A DNA stretch of 64,000 nucleotides. Origin: Rutstroemia sp. NJR-2017a BVV2. Its lineage: Eukaryota; Ascomycota; Leotiomycetes; Helotiales; Rutstroemiaceae. The notes below the pieces were generated by a model, which did not search any database, was not told the DNA's origin, and saw only the letters and a list, made by a program, of their open reading frames with translations. Shown piece after piece: positions 54,006 through 64,000 of this stretch. The translations under genes and the position numbers were made by a program. How positions within the stretch are numbered: the first letter of the stretch is position 1; the number at the start of each line of letters is the position of its first letter. The stretch spans positions 682,001-746,000 of the forward strand of contig NJPS01000033.1 in assembly GCA_002946415.1 (NCBI GenBank), written 5' to 3'.

Positions 54006-55355
54006 GTTGATAGGCTTGGGCGTATATACATGCGTGTGTATGGAAGGGGAAAATTTATATACTCACTACATTCTGTTTTCTCATCCGTCTGGTCTTATTG
54101 TACATGCGTTCATGTTTCAAGTCTACATCTCCATGGTGCAAAGTTCTACAGGTCCATGGTATATCCGTTCCCGTTACGACGTGTACGAAAAAGTCGACAT
54201 CAAAGTTTACTACCTGAGCGATCTTAACTTGATGTTTACTGTTACTGTGACTAGAAGCTGTCACTCCCGCTGCCACAAGTTATCACCTGGATCTGTACTT
54301 ATCCTCCTAGTGTCAGTGAGTGTTCTTCTCTTCAAATATCAACCTATCATAAACTCACTATACGCCTTACAATCTTAGAATAGAAGTGTGCTCATAGTGT
54401 AGCGATCGTTTCAGATCTTGTATCGCATTGTGTGATCCATATTTATTGATGGCTGTGGCGAAGTGAGGGGGCGGGGTCTAATATAAGGCCAGCGATACGG
54501 GATGTGTGGGCTGGGAAAAGAGGTCGCCTGTTATGGGATGGATTAGGAGTCAGGCTTAAGGGTTAGAGTTTGGAGTCCGGCACTTGAAATGTTCTTGGCT
54601 TGGGGGGCGGGGGGGGAATTGTTGAGTTGGGATGGGCAAACTTGGAATTCTCACAAAAAGGCATCACAATTAAAAGCAGGGAGTCATATAATCATGGGAA
54701 AAGATTCAATTGTCCTCTAATCCCATCCATTCTCATCATCGTCGTCATCATGAATACAAATTTCCCATACAGCCGTTAAGTCATTAACTATTCCCGTCTG
54801 TCTGTCATGACAATTTTCCCTTCTTCTTCTTCTTCTTTCTTCTTCTCCTTCTCCTCCAAGTTTCACCCCTCCTCCTCCTCCTCTTCCTCCTCATTCATCC
54901 CCTTTCCATGCGGCGATCAGCATTCACTCACTCTTTTGGAAAGAGCAAGATAAAAGTAGATCCATGAAATCTTGTCATACGGTAGGTATCATAACGTTCC
55001 GCGTCTTATCGTGAATTTTTTTGGGTTTTGGGCAAAAATTAAAGTGAAAAAATGTACATGAAGTTCGTGTGAAAAATTAAAAAAGTCGTATTACACTGGT
55101 GGGTTTCGATCCACCAGAGAAGAAGTCCCAAAACGTGCAGATAGCCAGTATCTGGACGCTGGTGCTCGGTCCCTGGTGGGTGATCGGGTTCTCTCCTTTT
55201 TAGGAAAAGGGAGGAAATGCTCTGCTGAGGTGTGGGAGCCATGAGGTTATGGTCCTGTTTTCTCTCGGGGCAGGTTCGTTCGTCTTTGTGAAAAGAGGAG
55301 CTCGTGAGGTGGGGTTTGGTTGTCATCTAGCGTGATGCACTGTTGATTGATTCAT
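54006..55355. other. Intergenic between convergent genes
   Basis: About 1.35 kb between the RIX7 stop and the stop of the leftward CBM48 protein. It includes a TTC/TCC-rich tract (around 54816-54895), a G-rich run near 54603-54616 and a perfect short hairpin (55096-55117). No gene is recognised. Confidence 0.45.
55096..55117. other. Short perfect inverted repeat in 3' region
   Basis: CTGGTGG (55096-55102) and CCACCAG (55111-55117) form a perfect seven-base stem with an eight-base loop. It lies about 240 bases downstream of the CBM48 stop and could form a hairpin in its 3' untranslated region. I found no tRNA structure around it. Confidence 0.5.
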
Positions 55356-56231
55356 TCATCGACGGACCACAACACCGTTGCGGCGGGAAGAGCGCGCGTA
55401 TTCGGCTTCGTCTTCGGAGCTGCAGGACTCGGAGTCGCTGTATCCACATCGGGTTCCGCCACAGTCCAACTTGATTCTGTCGCCACGACGGGTGATGCCG
55501 TAGCGCTCGCATGTGCAGTTGCTGGTCTGGCCAGGGGAGGAGTAGTCGCTCATGCTGGAGGCGGACGATGGGGACGAGGTTCCGCTGCTGTCGGAGATGG
55601 TGGAGCCGACAGATGATACGGGCGATGTGGATTGTGAGTAGTCGTAGTCGTAGTCGTATTCATCGATGGCGGTGGCTCCGAAGCGGGCGGTGAGCTCTTC
55701 GACAGTTTGGCCAGCGTAGTCACCGTTGAGGATGTGTTGGGTGGCATGAGGGTTCACTGGCTTGGGCGACTTGATTTGAGAGACGGAGAGAGGTCGGCCC
55801 TTGGGGATGTCGAGACCGAGAGAAGCGGAGTCGCGACGAGACTCACGGCGGGAGGAAGAGTGGTGGGAGCGCGATGAGCTGGAGTGCTTTGATGAAGATG
55901 AGCTAGATTTGGATGATTTGGAGGAAGACTTCTCGACTGGGACGTCAAGGATGTTTAGAACACGTCCGGTAGTTGGTTCGGTAGTGGAGGCAGTGGCAGG
56001 GTCGTGGGACACATGGTAACCGTCGATGATGTAGTAATACCAGTATCTTTGACCAGGTACGAGAGTAGTGCCCTGGAATCTGAAAGTACCCTTCCAGCTA
56101 CCAGATTTGGAGGAAGTCTTGTCCTTGGCGAGTGGGAGTTGACCAGCGTAGTTGTCCCAGCTACCGAGCATGTGGACGGTCTTAACACCGGAGGAAGTGC
56201 GGAGAGAGAAAGACAATTGAAGAGCAGACAT
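55356..56231 (-). CDS. CBM48 glycogen/starch-binding-like protein
   Basis: Single exon, 291 residues. The N-terminal 95 residues form a carbohydrate-binding module of family 48 type: TVHMLGSWDNYAGQLPLAKD, SGSWKGTFRFQGTTLVPGQR, YWYYYIIDGYHVSHDPATA. The W in GSWDNY, the KGTF and the YYYIIDGYxVSHDP segment match this beta-sandwich as found in AMPK beta subunits and glycogen branching enzymes. After that a Ser-rich linker (SSKSSSSSSKHSSSSRSHHS), then a less conserved part with LNGDYAGQTVEELTARFGAT and a Cys-containing C terminus (CTCERYGITRRGDRIKLDCG). No catalytic domain follows, so it is a stand-alone binding protein; fungal proteins of this form are widespread and poorly studied. Confidence 0.82.
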   Translation of the reverse strand: MSALQLSFSLRTSSGVKTVHMLGSWDNYAGQLPLAKDKTSSKSGSWKGTFRFQGTTLVPGQRYWYYYIIDGYHVSHDPATASTTEPTTGRVLNILDVPVEKSSSKSSKSSSSSSKHSSSSRSHHSSSRRESRRDSASLGLDIPKGRPLSVSQIKSPKPVNPHATQHILNGDYAGQTVEELTARFGATAIDEYDYDYDYSQSTSPVSSVGSTISDSSGTSSPSSASSMSDYSSPGQTSNCTCERYGITRRGDRIKLDCGGTRCGYSDSESCSSEDEAEYARSSRRNGVVVRR

Positions 56232-59200
56232 TTTGATTAATTCGAAATCCTAGATGCAAATAACTTTGAAATTTTCAATGTACGTTGAGTGGCTTGATTC
56301 GAGCAAGAAGAGACTAGTCTTTGGAGGATAATTCGGAATTGCTTGGATTAGGTGAGTGTGAAACAAAAAATTAAGAAGTTGACCAGCAACTTGATAGTAT
56401 GATTAGAATGTAAAGATTTGGTGATATTAGAGAGCACAGCTCTGAAGGTACGAAAAAGAAACAAAAAAGGGGAAGAAGAAAGAGGCGGAAAGAAGGAGAC
56501 TAGCTCTTGAGGATTGAATTGACTGCTTGCTGAGGAAAGAAGAAAAGAAGATATCTCGAGAGGGGGACACAGCGTCCCTTTATGGGCCAGAGGGAGGCGG
56601 CCGCCATCGAGGTTGGATGTGCCTCCCATGGTACTACCTATGGTAGGGCGCAGAGTTGGATGAGAGTATGTGGCAGGGGGGGAGGAAGTGACCGCAGACA
56701 TCAGCCATTATGGAGCTAGCTAGGTAGACAGAATATTGATGAGGGGAAAAAGTTAGTATGGTGCGCATGAAGGATTGAGAGGGCCACTTCCCATGCATGC
56801 AGACCGGATAAGATTACCGTACATTCGGACTATTCGTTCTAACCAATTGGCAATGGAATCAACAGAGTCAATTGACTAATGGGGGCAGCGGACAGGAAAC
56901 TGCAGTGACGGTGACACGACTTTAGAACGAGCAAGGAAAAGAAAAGTTTCCCATATTGGTGTGCTGCAACTGCAACTGCATGCTGCAAGTATTTTTCTTC
57001 GGGCGCGTAAGCACAGTGATCAAATGGCTATTCGAGGACGTTCATGTTCATGTGCGAGTGGACGGGAACTAGAGCGAATGAAGAGAGCTGGGCGACTAAA
57101 TCCTTGACAGACGTAACCATTCAGACGTCGAAACGGACCAACTATCAAGCTTCGCTTATTTTATCGGTAGAACAAACGCAAACATCCATCCTATCACAAC
57201 CAAATCCAATACTTTCCTTCCTGGTGCCCTGCTGGGAAGTCGAGAAACCCCACCAGTGCCGTCGCCGAGGATCCTTGATCAACAGTGCGCACAGTACAGA
57301 GGAGGAAACGGTGCGTGGATTTGCTCGGATGCTGTTAAGATCTACCGCATTATGCTTTAAATCGCCGAGAGTGGAGCAATATGAGTGCGAAGGGTCAAAG
57401 GTACCTACAGCAGAGCTGGTGGAGGGAGAAACAAGTGCGTACTGTACCTACCTCATCACGATCATATGTATCGGGGAATTAGGACATGACCATCATGCCC
57501 ATGCCTTGTACGCACAGCTCGGTATACTGCGGCAGCTACGGAACGGACGAGGACTGGACGACGGACAAGCAGTAGTGCTAACCAACTACCAAGTGTCTTG
57601 ATTCTTTCCTGCGGGTATCGACATGGATGGTATTGAGTTTGCGTATTCTTTCCCTCTATCGGATGAAGAAAATGGTCATCACTCACTGTCATCAGCCATC
57701 AAGCCATCACCAAGCAACCTGGGAAGGCCTCGAAGTTAATCATGCAGTCAGCCAGTAGTGTACGTGTAATGGAAGAATAGAATGGCTTAACTGCAGAAGA
57801 TGGTTGAGCAATCATGTTTCTGCTTGACTTTCTCGATTGTCAATCCATGAACCCAAGGACTAGGCAAGAGTCATGTTAGAGATGATGCGGCTTCGTGTGA
57901 CAGCGGGAATAGAGGCAGGTTTCTTCTCTCTCAGCCTCATCTCCTTCATCCATACGTGCAGTCAGTACGTTCCCATCCCCTGCTATACGTTTTCCACTCA
58001 CAATATGACAGGCTTTGCACTTATCAAATATTGCAGGCCCAAAACCCGGCCACAAATTCTCGCTCTTCCGCACCCGATTGAGGTGGTTTACGAGCCGGCT
58101 CCAGAGTCCAGATTCCCCCGATTTCTTCTTTAGTACAGTATTGCTCCACTCGAAAATGGAGTTCAATCATCGTAGTTCAATGTCTACGTAGGAGCGTACC
58201 TACATATCCGCAATCATCACACGTCGATCATCCCGAGAATCGATTGCTCTCACGAGCAAAGGGAAAGACCCCGGGCATCTCATCACACCAACCGTATCCC
58301 AACTGACGTTACATACAGCTTACCCCCCTTGCCTACTTGCACGCAACTCGTATGTGCAACGAAAGCAAGCAACCACCCATACAGAGGTCAAATTTACCTG
58401 TACCGTACCGACCTGTCTCCCGCACAGACAAATTCACTTCCCATCCATCCCCATGACGGCCTGCGGCTTTCAAAGAAACCATGCATTTACGACCTGCCAG
58501 CCCTCCCAGGAAACATTTCTCCGCTTACTTACCTACTCGGCCAATCCACGCACCTGATCCCGAATTCGAGATACCGTACCTACTCGCTAGGGAGATGTGA
58601 TATGCAGTGCAGCACACGGACCTCCCGCAATCAGGCTAGTGCGGGCGGGTAAATAAAGTGCGTGCAGGTCGAAGTGCAGCTCAGCAACGCAGGCCCCTCA
58701 CTTTGTACATACCGAATTACTCGCAGCGCAGCGCACATGACATTATCCATTTATAGCACTGCATTTTGGTTCTTTCTCTTCGCACAATCTATCACCCCGC
58801 TATTCAATTGTCCTGTCAGTCTGTGATTTACACGCGTTAGTTCACGTGATATAAGACCTTAACATGGAGGCTGGCGGTTGCGGGTAAACGGGCAATGACT
58901 CTGCATTAGTTCCCAAGGTTCCAAAGCATAACTCGCAGATGTGATCAAGATCCGGGCAGGCTCGATTATCACATCGTCAATCAAGGTTTCCACTGTTTTC
59001 ATATCCAACATTGATCTAAGCCATGTTCAATCAAAAGTCAGGGTTCAATCAATAGATCGTTGATAGCTTCCTTAGTACGTAACGGACACAACGTTTTGAC
59101 GCAATGCGATGCGATGTGATAGTGGATAGACCGGCGGCTGATAAGCTTTTTGACTCGTGAAGGCAGTGTCGAGGCTGGGGATTTGCTTTGTGTCGTCTTT

Positions 59201-60067
59201 TCGCTCTGGAGATTCGGTCTTTTCACTCTTGCTTTCTTCGTTTACAGAGTTCTTGATACTGCGCTGTTACTTCATAGCATAGCTATGATCTTGAGCCGTG
59301 AGGCCGAGTATGCAGCCAGCCAGTCTGTGTTCTGGGACTCGTCATCCATCTACTCAACAGTCGACTGTCACATGAGACAGGCTAGCGATCGGAAGTCTCT
59401 CGCTCTCGCGGTGGTTCTTCAACAAACATGCGGAGATAGAGAAACTGGTTTTTTGAGATCATGTCGGCCGTCTCTCAACTCAATCGAGTTGTTTCTTGAA
59501 GACCATACTGATATTTTTCTTCAATCGGCCATTGAGGGTTCTATAAATCTATTGATGTAAATGGCAGTCATGGTCGATATTTTGCATGCGCCATCGTCTA
59601 AGACCGCAAGGGATCGAAGAACACATGAAATTTCTTGATCGAAGAGCATAACTTCCTCTTTTCACTCACCAAGGACGACTCTCAATAAGTGGCTTGCTCA
59701 TGAGTTGACCGACTTTGCCATACAAGTTATATGCTCAAATTAGGAATGAAGGTCTCAGTTGTGAATCAGAAAAGTATGTTCCTCAAGATACGATTGCTAG
59801 GCAATGAAATACTCTTGTTGTATTGATTGAGTGAGAGGGCTGATATGATTCCAAAATCGCACTGAGGTATGTGAATTGGTGCGCTCTCTCGTGGTTCCTA
59901 TCATGTTGAACTCGTAGTTACAGCGGGTGCAACCATCTTAGCATGCACTCATCCACCGGAAAGCCAGTTAACAACTTCATGTACAAATTCACCCCTTTAT
60001 ACTTTCTATGCCACCGTTTCACTAAGATTTCTGCCATCACCTTCCGAAAAACAATAACACGTAACCT
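56232..60067. other. Long gene-poor stretch (3.8 kb)
   Basis: No gene is supported. It holds the promoter of the CBM48 protein at the left and the 3' flank of the aldolase gene at the right. Frames of 185 and 136 codons (57044-57601 and 59150-59560) lack domains and look incidental. TACCTACC-like short motifs are scattered through 57400-58560. Confidence 0.45.
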
Positions 60068-61226
60068 CTACAACGCCTTCTCCACCTCCTCTACATCCCT
60101 CACCACATCCGCCCATTTCTCCCACTCCGCATCACCGCCCGGAATACCACCTCTCAGCGGTAACCTCGTCCCATCTCTATCACCCATCCCCAACACCCTA
60201 CTAACACATTCCTTAATCCCCACCGTCCCAAACTTCACCACTATCTCCTCCACCCTACTAACTCTATACTGCAGCTTCTTCCTCTCTTCTCTCTCCTCTT
60301 TGCTCAAATCCTCCTTCACGCTCAACTCATATAACCGCACGACTGTTTTCGGGAAGAAGCCCGCGCTGCCGTCGATGGTGCCCGCGCATCCGACTGAGAT
60401 TGCGGGGAGCAGTTGTTGTCCAAGACCGGTAAAGGTGTGGAAATGACTGTGGTCGATGGAGGGGGAGAGTGCGATTTGTGCGTGCACAGAGACGTCGCCG
60501 TGGGAGAGCTTGCATCCGACTATGTTGGGGTGTTGGGCGAGTGTTACGAAGACGGATGGAGGGACGCGCACGTTGTTGGAGACGCCGGGGTAGTGGTAGC
60601 TAGAGGTGAGTGCGTTAGGATTAGTCTGAGGGAGCAGAGGAAAAGGGAAGAGGAAGGGAGGGAAACATACATCATGATGGGTATTGGGCTTTGATCTGCG
60701 ATTGCTTTGAACCACTATTTCGCATAATACGTCAGCACTGATTCATCCATCCCCTTCTTCTTTCCTTCTCATTCCCACGACACCCAATTACCATCAACAT
60801 AAAACCAAAATCACCTACCTCAATAATCCCCTCATCCCCCACCGCCCCCGCAAAATACCCCGGTACAAGCACCAACCCCCACCCCGCCCTCGCACGTTTC
60901 GCCTCCTTCAACTGCCCCACCACCTCCTCGATGCCCTGCGCCGCCGTCCCCGCAATAATCGGATAATCCGTAAACCCCTCTTTGTCCAGCGCCTCGCGGA
61001 TCCCGTTTAGTAGCTCGTAGCGCTCGGCATTGGAGAGATGCACTGCTTCGCCGGTGCTGCCGAGGACGACGAGCCCTTTGATGCCGGAGCGTGCGAGGTG
61101 CAGGGAGTGCGAGGCTTGCGTGGGGATGTCGAGGGGGGAGGCGCTAGCGGAGTAGGAGGGGGAGCTGCGTGGGTGGAAGAAGGTGGGGACGGGGACGTAT
61201 ACGCCGGGTGGTGGGGGGGAGGACAT
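60068..61226 (-). CDS. DHDPS/HOGA-family class I aldolase (2-keto-3-deoxy acid aldolase-like)
   Basis: Three exons (about 61226-60838, 60716-60670, 60603-60068), about 324 residues. The fold is the TIM-barrel, Schiff-base aldolase of the dihydrodipicolinate-synthase superfamily. Seen: the pyruvate-carboxylate-binding GSTGEAVHLSNAERYELL, TDYPIIAGTAAQGIEEVV, an IYHYPGVSNNVRV segment bearing the conserved Tyr, and NIVGCKLSHGDVSVH bearing the Schiff-base Lys. Then LPAISVGCAGTIDGSAGFFP. In fungi such enzymes split 2-keto-3-deoxy sugar acids (LGA1/GAAC-type, galacturonate pathway) or 4-hydroxy-2-oxoglutarate. The substrate cannot be read from the sequence. It lies 3' of and in the same direction as the amidohydrolase, 423 bases apart. 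Confidence 0.82.
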
Positions 61227-61649
61227 GGTTGTGGTGTTTGTTGTTGGGGAGGTTTGGAGGAATTGTTATTTGTGGTGTTTGGTATGAGAATATGTGGTGG
61301 AAATATGGGATGCAAAAGGTTTTAAGAAGTTCAAGAAATTGCGAAAGTTGAAAGTGATGTTGTAATCGCAGGACCGGAATGTTTTGTTTCGGGGTAATGG
61401 CATGCGAGGCCCCCACTAGGGGTATGTTGACCCGAGAAATGGCGGGGTAAATTGTGGGAGGCAGCGACGGCACTCAGAATATGTGACCATAATGACAAAG
61501 ACTGAATTTATAATTGAGAAATTAACCATGAAATAGATTAACTCCAGAGTGCTCGGAAGTCACAGCTTGGCCATCTTGACACCAACATACCCTATCGTAT
61601 CATGATCGAAGTTTCCTTCATGTCTTCTATTCACAAACTCCCAAAAACT
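61227..61649. other. Intergenic between amidohydrolase and aldolase
   Basis: The two genes are separated by 423 bases with the same orientation. The promoter of the aldolase lies here. A G/T-rich stretch just right of 61226 is part of it. No gene is seen. Confidence 0.5.
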
Positions 61650-62787
61650 TCATATCAACTCCTTGATACCATAGGCCTTGATGGCCGTTCCACTCCATAT
61701 CATAATCTGATCCTCCTTCGACAAACTTGCGAGGTCACAAAACCTTGCAACAACCTCCCTCCACTTCCCCCACGCACCATCTCCTACACCCACCGTACAA
61801 ACGGGCCAATCCGACCCAAACATGATTCGGAAGGATCCAAATGTCGCTAGCAATACTGCAAGATAGGGCTGTAGGGCCATCACGATATCATCTATGGGAC
61901 CGTTGCGTAACGTATTGGGCATCTCGGAGAAACACCCACTAAGCTTCATGTATGTTTTGCTGAATTTGCTGAGCTTGAACATGGCAGTGCGCCAGGCGAG
62001 GAAGGAGGGGTCTGTTTGGGTGTTGTAGATTGAGAAGTCGGGTTTGCAGAGGTGATCTGTTTGATAGAAATTAGTTAGCAATGTCTATGGGAAACCCAGC
62101 AGGAGCTCTCCCCCCATAAACAACAAGGAAGCACCGTAACTCACTAATAACCACTGTAACCTTCTCCTCTTCACTAACTCCATCATGTACCCTCTCCATC
62201 ATCTCCGCCGCCTCCTTTAACTGCCACCTCCCCCCACTATGCAAATCCACTCCCAAATCAAAAACAAACCCCTTCCTCCCCAACCACTTAACCCCCTCTA
62301 TAAACTTCTCTCCCAACATTGTCCCCTTCGCTTTATCCTGCACCAAAAACCTAAACCCCCTAACTTTCTCCCACGCCTCTCCCGCCTCCTCCCTCACCCT
62401 CTCCACATACCGTTCCAGCACCTCCGCTCCACTCGGCACCGGCGCCCACGGCACAATCGCTTTACATAACTTCGCATGTTCTTGTGTATGGCCTTCCCCT
62501 TCACGCGGCAGACCCAGCGCGATGCGTTTCAGCCAGGAAACTTCTTGCAGAGGGTGCGTCCATCCAGAACCGTCCTTTTCCCCGGCTGCGAGATCATTGA
62601 TGCGGTCTGTTTCGAGGAAAATAAATCCTTCGAGGGATGAAGACGCGGGTGCGGTAGCGGCTGTGTATTCTTCGAGGGAGTGTTGTTTGTAGAGGGGGTT
62701 GGATGGTTGGGCCCAGGCGAGGGTGGTAAGTTCGCTGGCGGGGAAGAGGTGGATGTGGGAGTCGAGGATGGGGTAGTTTGTATCCAT
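61650..62787 (-). CDS. Amidohydrolase-2 family protein (L-rhamnono-gamma-lactonase-like)
   Basis: Two exons (about 62787-62145 and 62057-61650) joined across a donor GTGAGT intron, about 350 residues. The TIM-barrel metal-dependent hydrolase opens NYPILDSHIHLFPASELTTL (HxH metal motif) and has TLAWAQPSNPLYKQHSLEEY, LEGFIFLETDR, GWTHPLQEVSWLKRIALGLP, FDLGVDLHSGGRWQLKEA, the VVINHLCKPDFSI His, and FGSDWPVCTVGVGDGAWGKW with the SDWP metal Asp. That order is of the fungal proteins usually named L-rhamnono-gamma-lactonase (LRA2-type), which open sugar-acid lactones. Adjacent to an aldolase, it may belong to the same sugar-acid pathway, but substrate and coupling are inferred. Confidence 0.82.
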
Positions 62788-63084
62788 TGTTTCGGTTATG
62801 CTTTTGAATTCGGTGTTTTGGAGTGCAATTGGTGGTTTAATAAGGAGAAGAAAGGGATTGGAGATTGGATAGGAGAGAAGTGGTGAGGTGGTGATGGGGT
62901 GAGAGTTTGAGTAACCACTGGATGGAGCTTCCCCGCCTATTTCAGGGATTGCTTGCTACAGTTGCGGGTACAGATAAATCTCCGCGAAACAGAAGCAGCG
63001 AACAGGAAGCTTGTCGCCAGCGCATCTCGAACACAACTTTTTTGGTACTCCAATTCTCTACAGTTATTTATTCGCCAAATCATC

Positions 63085-63384
63085 ATGAGTGATCACCTTC
63101 ATGCAACTTACACGGAGTTTCTGCACCAAGTACATGCATCTGTTCATTTGTTTTTTTCTGATTTCTTTTTCCTTTGTAACGCACCGAAGCCCGCAAAGTC
63201 AACCTCGAGCGCCCCTAATCTTCCTAGTCTTGTCATCGAGGAGCGACTCGACTGCAGCGACGCAACAGTTCAGGTACATATGGCATAATCTCTTATGGGT
63301 TCATTCGTACGGTATGCATCTGAACGAAGTCTACCTCAATTGCGTTTCGTTCATGCGTTCAATTACCAACAGCCGCACTGTGAT
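63085..63384 (+). CDS. Possible small spliced gene (weak model)
   Basis: ATG at 63085 starts MSDHLHATYTEFLHQ with a donor GTACAT. A second possible exon, PAKSTSSAPNLPSLVIEERL then DCSDATVQ, ends at a donor GTACAT, and a third could end PHCDQY. The start is 297 bases from the divergent amidohydrolase. Protein-like composition in the exons and donors of the same type support a gene, but no family is recognised and exon ends are not certain. Confidence 0.3.
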
Positions 63385-64000
63385 CAATATTGAATTGTAT
63401 TAGGACATCGTCTCTCCTATCCTGTTGGGCTCTTGAAGCAAAAGAAAGGACCAAAATTTGGCCAATAAAGAGGTTGTCGCTTGCTTCGGATGATTGCTCG
63501 CGGAAACTTTACTCAAGCCAGTCGACTACTGGCTTGTTTTTCTATTCAGGCGTGCTGGATCGGCGGGATATCTGTTAAGGGGATATCCTACCTTGAGCCT
63601 ACCTCATACTATACAGATTATCTTATCAATGTAGGCTGGAGAACATCCTGGGCAAGGCACCAACTGAATTCTTTTCCTTTATGCAAGTCGCCCAAGAATT
63701 TTCTCTGGAGTCAACAGCCTTCACAAATGACTGGCTCTGCAATCTTCAGTAGACTATCACGTCGACACGAGACGAAGAACTCGACCATGTTTAGTGGCTA
63801 GAACGCAAGGAGAAACCACAAAAGCTGGAAGCGGTCGACTGAGAGCAACAGCAGTAAGGGCCTCACTTGACCTGAAGAAACGTATCAGTCCGAAGCTCAT
63901 GCGCTGAATGACTTTACCCTCGAGGACGAGCACTTAAATTTGACTGGCATACAAGTTCAAAGAGACTTTGGTTTGAATTAGTTGTAGCTTGGTTAGGCAA
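63385..64000. other. Window end, no supported gene
   Basis: A few frames are open here (63390-63578 and 63481-63801) but show no domain. A gene may continue past the window edge. Confidence 0.4.

Noticed and set aside
55080..55125. Possible tRNA-like B-box around GTTTCGATCC
   Set aside because: The motif resembles a B box on either strand, but no A box at the right distance, no acceptor stem and no standard T loop could be formed.
57044..57601. 185-codon plus-strand frame
   Set aside because: Composition is inconsistent with a folded protein, and the stretch is in an otherwise gene-free region.
59150..59560. 136-codon plus-strand frame
   Set aside because: It has one hydrophobic segment and ordinary residues but no domain or convincing start; it is likely incidental.

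Overview
The window is nuclear DNA from a filamentous ascomycete (Pezizomycotina). The genes are interrupted by short GT-AG introns of roughly 45-100 nt, intergenic tracts are CT-rich, and the recognisable proteins are eukaryotic and fungal types: RRP7, DMC1, SAM35, the GID1/VID30-like SPRY-LisH-CTLH protein, IES4, CUE5, the NUC-2/PHO81 phosphate regulator, COA1, RRN6, SPC25, MZT1 and RIX7. Protein wording and intron style suggest a Leotiomycete (Botrytis/Sclerotinia-like), but that is inference. No prophage, insertion sequence, CRISPR array, tRNA or rRNA gene could be supported.

Layout. 1-6.2 kb: RRP7 (rRNA processing), DMC1 (meiotic recombinase, many introns) and SAM35 (mitochondrial outer-membrane assembly), all on the minus strand. 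6.2-10.5 kb: gene-poor, with one small conserved-looking protein behind a long pyrimidine-rich leader. 10.5-15.8 kb: GID1-like ubiquitin-ligase subunit and INO80 subunit IES4, both minus. 15.8-19.4 kb: no confident gene. 19.4-25.9 kb: CUE5-like ubiquitin-binding protein and the NUC-2/PHO81 homologue, plus strand, separated by a heptanucleotide minisatellite. 26.5-31.5 kb: a dense block with a four-helix membrane protein and COA1 (divergent), mitochondrial uL3m and CCDC25-like protein (divergent), and a His-rich PITH-domain protein. 31.8-36.1 kb: RRN6 (Pol I factor) and SPC25 (kinetochore), divergent. 36.7-39.8 kb: small proteins, including two Lys/Ser-rich candidates, a beta-trefoil-like protein, a Cys-containing microprotein behind an ATGA-coupled upstream ORF, and MZT1. 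40.4-46.2 kb: CHY/RING ubiquitin ligase, an LYR-type protein and a mitochondrial carrier. 47.1-54.0 kb: DUF2293-like protein, ESCRT-III VPS20 and AAA-ATPase RIX7. 55.4-56.2 kb: a CBM48 glycogen-binding-like protein. 56.2-60.0 kb: gene-poor. 60.1-62.8 kb: a DHDPS-fold aldolase next to an amidohydrolase of the rhamnonolactonase type, plausibly a small sugar-acid catabolic pair.

Functionally this is mostly housekeeping: ribosome biogenesis (RRP7, RRN6, RIX7), mitochondrial biogenesis (SAM35, COA1, uL3m, carrier, LYR protein), chromosome and spindle biology (DMC1, SPC25, MZT1, IES4), ubiquitin and membrane turnover (GID1, CUE5, RING ligase, VPS20) and phosphate sensing (NUC-2). Six confident or plausible divergent pairs share short intergenic spacers. 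No clearly novel multi-gene system was found. The most informative sequence-level observations are an intron that splits the start codon of the NUC-2 homologue, an ATGA-coupled upstream ORF, the tandem small basic proteins, and the aldolase/amidohydrolase pair.
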